Source: a virus. From it: DNA of 43,630 nucleotides. Location: IMG/VR virus record IMGVR_UViG_3300025141_016909, positions 1-43,630 of that record; one strand, 5' to 3'. Position 1 is the first letter of the stretch; every line of letters starts with the position of its first letter. The notes below the pieces were generated by a model that saw only the letters and a list, made by a program, of their open reading frames with translations, had not been told where the DNA came from and searched no databases. Below, piece after piece: positions 13,815 through 21,069 of the stretch. A program made the translations under genes and the position numbers.

Positions 13815-15746
13815 ATGTCAAAATCAAAATTTGCTGATCTCATTAGTAAACAGAGAGAGGAAAAGAAGGCTTTGTCCTTCGAAGGTACTTTTCTTGAGTA
13901 CTTAGAAGTTGTAGAGAAACAACCTAAGATTACATCTTTAGCTCATCGAAGATTATATGACGTCCTTACGGAGGACGGAATTGAAATCCTAGATGAGACA
14001 GATGATCGTTGCCGCCGCCTCTTCGACAGTGAGAAGACTAAAGTCTATAACTACTTTAAGCCACACTTCTTTGGTATGGAGAGATCCCTTGCAAAGATAA
14101 TGAGATTCTTAAGATCAGCGGCAATGAAAGGAGAGGAAAGTCGTCAGGTTCTTCTTCTTCTTGGCCCAGTCGGTGCAGGTAAGTCTGCACTAATCGAACA
14201 CATCAAAAAAGGCCTAGAAAGAGCAGAAAATATCTATCATTTAGATGGATGCCCAATCAGAGAAGAACCGCTGCACTTGGTTCCTCGTTCACTCCGGGGT
14301 AAATTTGAGAAACTGCTCGGTACAAAGATCGAAGGTGATCTCTGCCCAGTATGCCGCCATCGTCTCTTGGAAGAGTTTGGCGGCAAGTATGAAGACTTCC
14401 CAGTAAAACAATCCTCTTTCTCAGTTCGAGGCCGCCGCGGCATCGGCGTCGTTCCACCTGTAGATGCTAATACTCAAGATACTTCAATTCTTATTGGATC
14501 AGAGGACATCTCGAAGTTGGACCTGTATCCCGAGGATGATCCCAGAGTGCTTTCCTTGAACGGGGCCTTTAATGTTGGTAACAGAGGAATCGTTGAGTTT
14601 GTAGAGGTCTTTAAGAATGAGATTGAATTTCTACACACAATGATCACTGCGACCCAGGAGAAGAATGTACCTTCCCCCGGTAAAGGCGCTATGATTTATT
14701 TCGACGGCGTGATTCTTGCACACTGCAACGAGGCGGAATGGAACCGCTTTAAATCCACGCACACAAATGAAGCTATACTTGATCGAATCGTCAAGGTTAA
14801 TGTCCCGTACTGCCTAGAACTTGACGAGGAGGTAAAGATTTACCAGAAGATGCTGGAGATGTCTGATTTCGATGCCCACATTGCACCACACACCCTTGAG
14901 GTCGCATCGATGTTTGCTGTTATGTCTCGACTTAAACCTTCTAGTAAAGTTGATCCTTTGGTTAAGATGAAGATCTATAGTGGAGAGGACATCATCGAGA
15001 AGGGGAGAGTCAAGAAGGTCGATATTAAAGATCTCCGCGAAGAATCCCGCGATGAAGGTATGACCGGTATATCAACGCGCTTCATCACCAAAGCGCTCGA
15101 TTCTGCACTATCAGACTCTGAAAGAAATATGGTCACTCCAATCTCAGTTAGGGACTCCCTGATTAAGCAGGTGAAGGAGCAGATCATCGATGAGGAAGCA
15201 CGTGAGCGTTACCTTGAGTATCTCCAGAAAACCTTGCACGAGGAATATCTGAGAATCTTAGAGAAGGAGATTACTAAGGCTTTCGTGAGTGCGTACGAGG
15301 AACAAGCTGAAACACTCTTCGATAACTACCTTGATCATGCCGAAGCGTATGTTAATAAGTCAAGAGTAAAAGATAAGGTAACTCGTGAAGAGATGGAACC
15401 AGATGAAAACTTCATGAAATCCATCGAAGAAAATATCGGAATTACGGGTTCTGCAAGAGATGGATTCAGATCTGATGTTACTACTTACATGTTTACTCTT
15501 CTTCGTGCTAAAAAGAAGATTGACTGGAAGGCTTACGGGCCGCTAAAAGAAGCCATTGAGAACAAGCTAATGGCATCTGTAAAGGATATGTCTCGAATTG
15601 TGACCAAGTCTAAGTCAAGAGACAATAAGCAGCAAAAGAAGTACGGTGATATGGTGACCACTCTCATCGAAGATTACGGCTACAATGAAGATTCCGCAGA
15701 AGAAGTGATTAAATTTGCAGCCAATAATCTGTGGAGAGATGGCTGA
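13815..15746 (+). CDS. prkA: PrkA-type serine protein kinase / AAA+ protein (YeaG-like)
   Basis: The ATG at 13815 (643 residues) has GGAG 8 nt upstream and gives the usual family start. An in-frame ATG at 13797 would add six residues. The AAA+ domain holds the Walker A GPVGAGKS at about residues 117-124. A CPVC motif lies near residue 180, and the protein continues with SIEENIG-like helical regions typical of the C-terminal PrkA domain. Length matches cellular PrkA (about 630-645). The enzyme is reported to phosphorylate proteins and, in some work, to have ATP-dependent protease activity. With yhbH and spoVR it forms a full host-type module. The gene shows no break. Confidence 0.93.
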   Translation: MSKSKFADLISKQREEKKALSFEGTFLEYLEVVEKQPKITSLAHRRLYDVLTEDGIEILDETDDRCRRLFDSEKTKVYNYFKPHFFGMERSLAKIMRFLRSAAMKGEESRQVLLLLGPVGAGKSALIEHIKKGLERAENIYHLDGCPIREEPLHLVPRSLRGKFEKLLGTKIEGDLCPVCRHRLLEEFGGKYEDFPVKQSSFSVRGRRGIGVVPPVDANTQDTSILIGSEDISKLDLYPEDDPRVLSLNGAFNVGNRGIVEFVEVFKNEIEFLHTMITATQEKNVPSPGKGAMIYFDGVILAHCNEAEWNRFKSTHTNEAILDRIVKVNVPYCLELDEEVKIYQKMLEMSDFDAHIAPHTLEVASMFAVMSRLKPSSKVDPLVKMKIYSGEDIIEKGRVKKVDIKDLREESRDEGMTGISTRFITKALDSALSDSERNMVTPISVRDSLIKQVKEQIIDEEARERYLEYLQKTLHEEYLRILEKEITKAFVSAYEEQAETLFDNYLDHAEAYVNKSRVKDKVTREEMEPDENFMKSIEENIGITGSARDGFRSDVTTYMFTLLRAKKKIDWKAYGPLKEAIENKLMASVKDMSRIVTKSKSRDNKQQKKYGDMVTTLIEDYGYNEDSAEEVIKFAANNLWRDG

Positions 15747-15759
15747 GATAGCATGTTTT

Positions 15760-17130
15760 ATGAGATCTAAGGTTATAGACCAGGAAAATATTTCTTGGGA
15801 AATAAAAAACTACCTAAAAAATATGATAAACTTACTATCTGCACAAGAAGCGGATAAAAAAGTTGCTTTCTTAGTAGGAAACTCACCTAGAACGTCGTCA
15901 AGTACAATTTTAACTTTGATGAGCTATGATACGAAAAATAGAACAGAAAATATTATTAAGCAAATTATTGTTAAGACCGCTTTTGATCTTGAGAAAAATC
16001 ACGCTATCTCTGCAAATATAATGATAAAGTATATTAAGTACTTTTACGAGATGATGGAAAGATTAGAAAGATCTGATCTCTCTCAAAAAGAAATTGATAA
16101 TCATGCTAACAAATCCTTGAAATCTCATCTTGAAAATGTTCAAAATTCTTTACAAAGACCAAACATAAGCCACTTAAAAAGATTTTTAAAAAATAACTTT
16201 AATCCTAAGATTAATTCTCTTTTGACAGAAATATTAAATCTAGCAGGCCCCACAGGCAAGATATCTTTTCACGAAGAAAATACAGAAAAAATTATCTTAG
16301 AGTCAAAATCTAGCTATCAATTCTTATTGGATCCAGAGCCCAACCTGATGATCGAAAATAATTTTGAGTGGAAAAGGCAAGATGTAGCAACCTTAGTCAT
16401 TGAGGGATTTATAGAAAAAGTATCAGAAATAGACTGTGTCTTAAGCAAAGTCGTTGAAAAAAATATTCCTTTGCTTATAGTGTGCCTAGGGTATTCTCAA
16501 GAAGTTATTTCAACAATTGCTTTGAATAACCGCCGCGGCACTTTTGATGTAATGATTGCCACGCCGTGCAAAGAGGATGATGCGGTGAATGATTTATCTG
16601 ATATGACATGTATTTTTGGTACCCCTTATCACGGATATCAAACAGGGACAATTTCGACAGCTTTCACAGAAGAAGATCTAGATTTAACATGTGAAGAGAT
16701 AATAGTTTCACCCGAAAAGATTCATATCAAGAATAGCAAAACAAGAAAATCTGTTCTGAAGAGACTTGAAAGATTGAAAAGTCAAATTGGAAATCATGAA
16801 CTATCTGTCAATCAAGCGACAGGTACTAATACATCTCTTATGGATGACTATCTAAGAAGAAGAATAGATTGTCTAACCAGTCATCAAGTAAAAATATCCC
16901 TACCAAAGATAAATGCCCAGAAAAAATTTGGATTGATCGAACAAATTGATTATGGCCTGAGAGCTTCGAAATCAATCATAAAGAACGGTACCATAAACTT
17001 TAAGTCTAAAGAAAAAGTTGTGAAGGATGGAGAATACATAGCTTCATCTATTTACCTGGGAATTAAATTTGGGTATGAATTATCTAAGCAATTTATGTCA
17101 ATGAAAAAGGCAATAATTTTTGATGATTAA
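15760..17130 (+). CDS. highly divergent GroEL-like chaperonin, probably ATPase-dead
   Basis: By eye the protein aligns with GroEL over most of its length. GKISFHEENTEKIILES (from about 165) matches the GroEL segment with VITVEDG and LDVVEGM. IPLLIV (236-241) and STIALNNRRG (251-260) match apical KPLLII and ATLVVNTMRG. YLRRRIDCLTSHQVKISLP matches KLQERVAKLAGGVAVIKVG. IDYGLRASKSIIKNG (396-410) matches VEDALHATRAAVEEG. The LGPKG loop and the GDGTTT motif (Asp87; here around EKNHAI, 78-83) are missing, and Asp398 is replaced by Tyr. The C-terminal equatorial part is about 90 residues shorter. The start at 15760 fits the GroEL N-terminus; an ATG at 15739 is possible. Phage GroELs are known in phages EL, OBP and AR9. 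Confidence 0.72.
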   Translation: MRSKVIDQENISWEIKNYLKNMINLLSAQEADKKVAFLVGNSPRTSSSTILTLMSYDTKNRTENIIKQIIVKTAFDLEKNHAISANIMIKYIKYFYEMMERLERSDLSQKEIDNHANKSLKSHLENVQNSLQRPNISHLKRFLKNNFNPKINSLLTEILNLAGPTGKISFHEENTEKIILESKSSYQFLLDPEPNLMIENNFEWKRQDVATLVIEGFIEKVSEIDCVLSKVVEKNIPLLIVCLGYSQEVISTIALNNRRGTFDVMIATPCKEDDAVNDLSDMTCIFGTPYHGYQTGTISTAFTEEDLDLTCEEIIVSPEKIHIKNSKTRKSVLKRLERLKSQIGNHELSVNQATGTNTSLMDDYLRRRIDCLTSHQVKISLPKINAQKKFGLIEQIDYGLRASKSIIKNGTINFKSKEKVVKDGEYIASSIYLGIKFGYELSKQFMSMKKAIIFDD

Positions 17131-17142
17131 TTGGAGAATATT

Positions 17143-17376
17143 ATGAGTTTGCAAAGTGACGTGACGTACAGCGTTAAAATGATGATCGAAGGAATCAAAC
17201 CCTTGGTTGAAAAAAATCTTAGAATAGCTGTGAGGGCGAAAAGCCTAACCATTGATGAGGGCAGGATTCCTGGAATCACAAAATTAGTGCATGACACAAT
17301 TGATCAGGGGTTCATAGAGGGTTCTGACCTACTGATAAATGCGATTAAAAGACACACAATTACGACAAAAAAGTAA
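17143..17376 (+). CDS. 77-residue protein next to the chaperonin-like gene
   Basis: The ATG at 17143 has GGAG 6 nt upstream and is preferred over TTG 17131. The product is mostly helical (VTYSVKMMIEGIKPLVEKNL at residues 7-26) with a basic C-terminus. No GroES-like beta barrel or mobile loop is seen, so it is not an obvious co-chaperonin, although it directly follows the chaperonin-like gene by 12 nt. Function is unknown. Confidence 0.55.
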   Translation: MSLQSDVTYSVKMMIEGIKPLVEKNLRIAVRAKSLTIDEGRIPGITKLVHDTIDQGFIEGSDLLINAIKRHTITTKK

Positions 17377-17391
17377 TAGCTTAACTTTGTC

Positions 17392-17874
17392 ATGATAGAG
17401 GGAATAAAACATCTAATCCAGTGTCACTGTATACTTCCCCAGTATAGAAATAGACCCGACCCAGTTTTCCATAAATTTACTGTATTCTCAGTAGTAGAAA
17501 ATGATATTGCTGCTGAGAAGATAGCCCAGTGCCCAAACTGTGGTGTAATGCACAAAGTTGTAGATCTTTGCAAAAGTGAAATTTTAATCGGAAAAGATGA
17601 AAACAGATCGCTAATAGAGAAAAGTGATATTTCTTTATCTCTTCCTCAAAAAGTAATTGATTTATTAGAAACGTATTCTTGTGATCTTCCTACATGGGAA
17701 CATTGTTCTTTCATCCTTCATGAGAAGCTTTGGGGGTCAAAAGTTAGAATAATTTCTGATGACCTTGAAGATTCAACTGCAGCAAAATTTTTAGTTTTCA
17801 ATGGTTTTGATGCTTATAAAATTGTGACAGAATCTAGTGATTCATTCTTAAGTCCCCCGCAGGAGATAAAATGA
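17392..17874 (+). CDS. conserved phage protein with zinc-binding cysteines
   Basis: The protein has 160 residues. It begins MIEGIKHLIQCHCILPQYRN, followed by PVFHKFTVFSVVE and CPNCGVMHKVVDLCKSE. The CHC, CPNC and C residues, with His, suggest a zinc site. Similar short proteins with the HLIQCHC and NCG-x-x-HK-V-x-D-x-CKSE patterns occur in marine T4-like phages, with unknown role. It overlaps the next gene by 4 nt (ATGA). Confidence 0.65.
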   Translation: MIEGIKHLIQCHCILPQYRNRPDPVFHKFTVFSVVENDIAAEKIAQCPNCGVMHKVVDLCKSEILIGKDENRSLIEKSDISLSLPQKVIDLLETYSCDLPTWEHCSFILHEKLWGSKVRIISDDLEDSTAAKFLVFNGFDAYKIVTESSDSFLSPPQEIK

Positions 17875-18119
17875 AGAAATATGGAGAGACAGAATCGGAC
17901 CGATGGGCAAAAGATTCTTTGAAGTGTAGGCAAATTGTTTCTGAAATAATGAATTTTGGTGTATCACAAGATCAAATACTCCAGGTAATAAATCTTCTTG
18001 CAATGGAATTAGAAGATAGAAACCAAATGCTAGCCTTTAGAAATTTTTATAAGTCAATTCAGGAAGGTGAATCTCTTGAAGGAAATACTTCTACAGCAAA
18101 AATCATTCTAGATAGCTAA
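17871..18119 (+). CDS. small conserved-type phage protein
   Basis: The 82-residue product is all helical. A central segment, CRQIVSEIMNFGVSQDQIL, then QVINLLAMELEDRN, occurs in similar form in small phage proteins next to the preceding zinc-site protein type. It starts in an ATGA overlap behind AGGAG. There are no membrane segments. Function is unknown. Confidence 0.6.
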   Translation: MKKYGETESDRWAKDSLKCRQIVSEIMNFGVSQDQILQVINLLAMELEDRNQMLAFRNFYKSIQEGESLEGNTSTAKIILDS

Positions 18120-18132
18120 AAACCACGCTTTT

Positions 18133-18143
18133 AAATATTTACT
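18133..18143 (+). promoter_or_regulatory. repeated intergenic 11-mer AAATATTTACT (copy 2)
   Basis: This is the second exact copy of the 11-mer at 3809-3819. It lies 19 nt before the ATG of the nucleotidyltransferase gene, in a 43-nt gap. The position suits a promoter -10 region, but the spacing to the gene differs from copy 1. Confidence 0.3.
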
Positions 18144-18162
18144 CTGTGATGGGGTACCTCAA

Positions 18163-18873
18163 ATGTCAAGAGTGAATAGACTTTTAAATAGTAGTATTTG
18201 GGACACTATCTGTGATGATCCTTCTTGTGGTGAGTTCAGAGCAGAGCTTAAACCAGAAATAAGAAAAGCACTACTTAGAATCGCATATGACTTTCTCGAA
18301 TCACTCGACCCTAAGATGAACTTTAGCGATATTACCCTAACAGGATCAATGGCAAACTACAATTATTCAGATCAAAGTGATCTAGATCTTCACATACTTT
18401 TTGATTTTTCATCGCTTGGACCCGAAGGTGAATTAATAAAAGATCTTTTCAGTGCTAAACGTAGAATATGGAATGACGTGCACAACATAAAGCTCAAGGA
18501 TCACGACGTTGAACTCTATGCTCAAGATAAAGCTGAACCCCACCATTCTACAGGGGTTTTCTCTGTTTTAAGAAACAAGTGGCTTGTCGTCCCTCACAGA
18601 GCCAATCCTGAGATCGACGAGGAGTATGTCCTTAAAAAATCACAAGATATTATGGACAGAATAGACTATTTATCGGGGATGGAAGAAAAGAGAAAATCTC
18701 TTGAGGTTACTAAAGACAAGATCATGAAAATGAGAAAAGCAGGCCTTGAGAGAAAAGGTGAATTTGATGAAGAGAATTTAATATTTAAAACCCTGCGAAA
18801 TACAGGGTACATTGGAAAGTTAAACGACATCATTCGTAATGAATATGATCGTTCTGTATCATTAGATCAATAG
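18163..18873 (+). CDS. nucleotidyltransferase-fold protein
   Basis: The protein has 236 residues. The polymerase-beta-like nucleotidyltransferase signature is clear: Gly61-Ser62 in LTGSMANYNYSDQSDLDLHI, with metal ligands Asp73 and Asp75. A third acidic strand (VELYAQD, near residue 119) is plausible. The C-terminal third is helical and charged. Such minimal enzymes transfer NMP groups to antibiotics, RNA or proteins; the substrate cannot be named. A phage role in modifying a host target is possible. Confidence 0.8.
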   Translation: MSRVNRLLNSSIWDTICDDPSCGEFRAELKPEIRKALLRIAYDFLESLDPKMNFSDITLTGSMANYNYSDQSDLDLHILFDFSSLGPEGELIKDLFSAKRRIWNDVHNIKLKDHDVELYAQDKAEPHHSTGVFSVLRNKWLVVPHRANPEIDEEYVLKKSQDIMDRIDYLSGMEEKRKSLEVTKDKIMKMRKAGLERKGEFDEENLIFKTLRNTGYIGKLNDIIRNEYDRSVSLDQ

Positions 18874-18896
18874 CGCTACACAGGAAGGAAGTAGAA

Positions 18897-19079
18897 ATGA
18901 GTAAGGTACTAGATAAGTGGGAAGAGTTAAAAGTTCTGGTGGAGAGCCTAGAGCTTGATATTCACAAGAATGCCCGAGGAAATAAGAGTGCAGGAACACG
19001 TGCACGCAAAGGATTGCGTCTTTTGAAGAATGCAGCAGCAGACTTAGTCAAGACTTCCTTAGATTCCGGCAAGGATTAA
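18897..19079 (+). CDS. histone H1-like (Hc1-type) short protein
   Basis: The protein has 60 residues. A helical N-terminus (KWEELKVLVESLELDIHKNA) leads to RGNKSAGTRARKGLRLLKNA, which resembles the RGNKAAAQRVR region of short bacterial Hc1-family histone-like proteins. It is likely to bind DNA or form helical bundles. Start: GGAAGGAAG precedes the ATG by 6 nt. It ends 6 nt before the tmRNA. Confidence 0.68.
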   Translation: MSKVLDKWEELKVLVESLELDIHKNARGNKSAGTRARKGLRLLKNAAADLVKTSLDSGKD

Positions 19080-19085
19080 TATAAT

Positions 19086-19404
19086 GGGGCCGATCGGTTT
19101 CGACGTGGTCGGATGTTGAGGTGATGCAAGTCCTGGAGGTGCCCGGCCAGGTAAAAAGGCACAAAATAATAATCGCAAATGACGATTTTAACATGGAGAT
19201 GGCGGCTTAAAAACCTGACCACTTCTGAGGTGGCAACAACCGATAAACAGAAAGTTGCTTGAGATAAAAGGTTTCGCTTACTCCTTTTAAAAGTAAGCAT
19301 TTTTTTGAGATGCGCTTGCTGGAGCCAAAAACCAGCTAAACTTGTAAATGAATCCCTACAATTGAAGGTTACGGACGCGGGTTCGATTCCCGCCGGCTCC
19401 ACCA
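19086..19404 (+). ncRNA. ssrA: transfer-messenger RNA (one-piece tmRNA)
   Basis: The 5' end GGGGCC (19086-19091) pairs with GGCTCC (19395-19400) before the discriminator A and an encoded CCA at 19402-19404. The T-arm GGGTTCGATTCCCGCC matches tRNA-like domains, and the 5' GATCGGTTTCGACGTGG is typical tmRNA. The tag reading frame resumes at GCA (19175) and reads ANDDFNMEMAA before TAA (19208-19210). Its Ala-Ala end suits ClpXP-type proteolysis. The 319-nt length is normal. It rescues stalled ribosomes and tags nascent proteins. The minus-strand frame across it is spurious. Confidence 0.95.
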
Positions 19405-19408
19405 TTGT

Positions 19409-19427
19409 TTAGCAAAATAAATGCTAA
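19409..19427. terminator. weak hairpin between tmRNA and the convergent gene
   Basis: TTAGCA (19409-19414) and TGCTAA (19422-19427) form a 6-bp stem with a 7-nt A+T-rich loop. The hairpin sits between the tmRNA 3' end and the stop codon of the convergent sigma-like gene, so it could end either transcript. There is no T-run, so confidence is low. Confidence 0.3.
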
Positions 19428-19436
19428 GAAAGATAG

Positions 19437-19679
19437 TTATTCAGGAAGGGAAGACTTAAGCTTGCCTAGAATACTTTTCTCTATCTGGCAGATTCTCATC
19501 CTTGTTAGATTGAATACTTCACCAATCTCTTGTAGAGTCTTTGGTCCACCTTTTGCGCTTATCAAGACGCAGTTTAAATCATTTTCACACTTGATCCAGT
19601 TTTTGCACTCTTTTTTGCGACAGGGAATGTTTTTGGCGGAGTGCGCCCCAAAACATGTTTGTTCTAAAAATTTATTCAT
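19437..19679 (-). CDS. stand-alone sigma-70 region 4-like regulator
   Basis: The 80-residue product is the only clear gene on the minus strand. Residues 47-77 (TLQEIGEVFNLTRMRICQIE, then KSILGKLKSSL) match sigma region 4.2, including the helix-turn-helix and the RxRIxQIE motif. The N-terminal half has Cys9, 20, 25, 31 and 37, perhaps a zinc site. No region 2 is present, so it cannot open promoters alone; it may bind DNA or RNA polymerase and redirect transcription. It is divergent from the PIN-PhoH gene, with 21 nt between start codons. The overlapping plus-strand frame has no recognisable features. Confidence 0.82.
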   Translation of the reverse strand: MNKFLEQTCFGAHSAKNIPCRKKECKNWIKCENDLNCVLISAKGGPKTLQEIGEVFNLTRMRICQIEKSILGKLKSSLPE

Positions 19680-19700
19680 ACATTTATCTCGAGCAACATC

Positions 19701-21014
19701 ATGAAAAAGACTTTTATTCTTGACACTAATGTTCTTCTCTATGATGCAGATTGTCTGCTATCCTTTGATGATAATAATATAATCATTCCTCTAATTGTTT
19801 TAGAAGAACTAGACGGACATAAGCGGCGACCTGATGAAGTGGGTAAAAATGCACGAAGATCTGTGAGGATGCTAGACAATCTCAGGGAGAAAGGATCCCT
19901 TGACAAAGGGATCACTTTGGATAACGGCGGAACACTCACTATTTTAAGTAGCGATAAGATAACATGTCCCTTTCCAGCAGATTTAGATTTAACAACTGTT
20001 GACAACATGATCTTGGCAATGACAAAATGCCTTCAAGAAACCAGTAAAGAGAAGGTAATATTAGTCACAAAAGATATTAATGTTAGAGTTAAGTGCGATG
20101 CCCTTGGAATCAATTGTGAAGATTTTAACAAACATAAGATCATCGAAAAATCAGAAGGCCTCTATACAGGTGTAAGAAGATTTGATGCTCCACAATCTTT
20201 GATAGACAGTGTCTATGCTAACAAAGAAATACCCGTACCTCCTGATGTTATAGAAGGTGAACTTTATGCAAATGAATTTATCGTAATGAAAGATAAAGTG
20301 TCAGGAAAGGGATCAGCAATAGTAAGATATATGAAAAAGACGAAAACGCTTAGGCTTATTCCTGAGATTAAAAATTCCTGGGGTTTGATTCCTCGAAATA
20401 AAGAGCAAAAGTTTTCATTTGACATACTTTTCGACGATGATATCAAGCTAGTTACGCTGGTAGGAAAAGCTGGAACTGGTAAGACTTTATTAGCTGCCTC
20501 TGCAGCTCTTGAGCAGGCTTTTTCTAAAAACGGAAAATACAAAAAAGTTGTTATTTCACGACCTGTTCAGGCTGTAGGAAAAGATATTGGTTATCTTCCC
20601 GGTGATATTTACGATAAAATGGCACCGTGGATTGCGCCTATTCGAGACAATCTAAGATATCTTTTTGGTGATGATAAAGATACGCTAGACATGTATGTTG
20701 AAAGTGGAAAAATAGAGATTGAAGCAATAACCTACATTAGAGGCAGATCAATTTCAGATGCGATCATAATCATTGATGAGGCGCAAAATTTAACTACGCA
20801 TGAACTTAAGACAATCATTACACGCGTGGGCGAAAATACTAAGATAATCTTGACAGGAGATGTAGATCAGATCGATAACACGTATCTAGATGCAACATCT
20901 AATGGCTTAAGCTACACAGTTGAGAAATTTAAAGATTACGATATCGCTGCACACGTAACCCTTTTAAAGGGTGAAAGATCAGAGCTAGCAAGCTTAGGTG
21001 CTGAGATCCTATAA
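19701..21014 (+). CDS. phoH: PIN domain-PhoH ATPase fusion protein
   Basis: The protein has 437 residues. The N-terminal PIN nuclease domain (about 1-135) shows FILDTNVLLYD, EELDGHKR and TVDNMILAM with acidic residues. The PhoH-type ATPase domain follows, with Walker A GKAGTGKT at 255-262 and Walker B IIIIDEAQN with Asp359. This is the usual architecture of PhoH2-like proteins, thought to be RNA helicase/ribonucleases. PhoH genes are very common in marine phages. The start has no good Shine-Dalgarno and lies 21 nt from the divergent sigma-like gene. Confidence 0.93.
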   Translation: MKKTFILDTNVLLYDADCLLSFDDNNIIIPLIVLEELDGHKRRPDEVGKNARRSVRMLDNLREKGSLDKGITLDNGGTLTILSSDKITCPFPADLDLTTVDNMILAMTKCLQETSKEKVILVTKDINVRVKCDALGINCEDFNKHKIIEKSEGLYTGVRRFDAPQSLIDSVYANKEIPVPPDVIEGELYANEFIVMKDKVSGKGSAIVRYMKKTKTLRLIPEIKNSWGLIPRNKEQKFSFDILFDDDIKLVTLVGKAGTGKTLLAASAALEQAFSKNGKYKKVVISRPVQAVGKDIGYLPGDIYDKMAPWIAPIRDNLRYLFGDDKDTLDMYVESGKIEIEAITYIRGRSISDAIIIIDEAQNLTTHELKTIITRVGENTKIILTGDVDQIDNTYLDATSNGLSYTVEKFKDYDIAAHVTLLKGERSELASLGAEIL

Positions 21015-21032
21015 ATCTCTGATTTTTGTGAT

Positions 21033-21038
21033 TATAAT
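21033..21038 (+). promoter_or_regulatory. candidate -10 box before the glycan cluster
   Basis: TATAAT matches the sigma-70 -10 consensus and lies 32 nt before the first glycan gene, in the 55-nt gap after phoH. No -35 box is seen at 16-18 nt. TATAAAT at 21010-21016, overlapping the phoH stop, resembles a T4 late element and is an alternative. Confidence 0.3.
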
Positions 21039-21069
21039 TGATTAGATTTTATTTAACCGGAGGAATCTC

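Noticed and set aside
17143-17376. GroES-like co-chaperonin partner of the chaperonin-like gene
   Set aside because: The protein appears all-helical and lacks the GroES barrel and mobile-loop patterns.
19076-19405. 109-residue minus-strand open frame
   Set aside because: It covers the tmRNA, including its tRNA-like end, and is a by-product of a structured RNA gene.
19405-19704. 99-residue plus-strand open frame after the tmRNA
   Set aside because: It lies opposite the sigma region 4-like gene, which has a clear helix-turn-helix; this frame shows no motif or good ribosome site.
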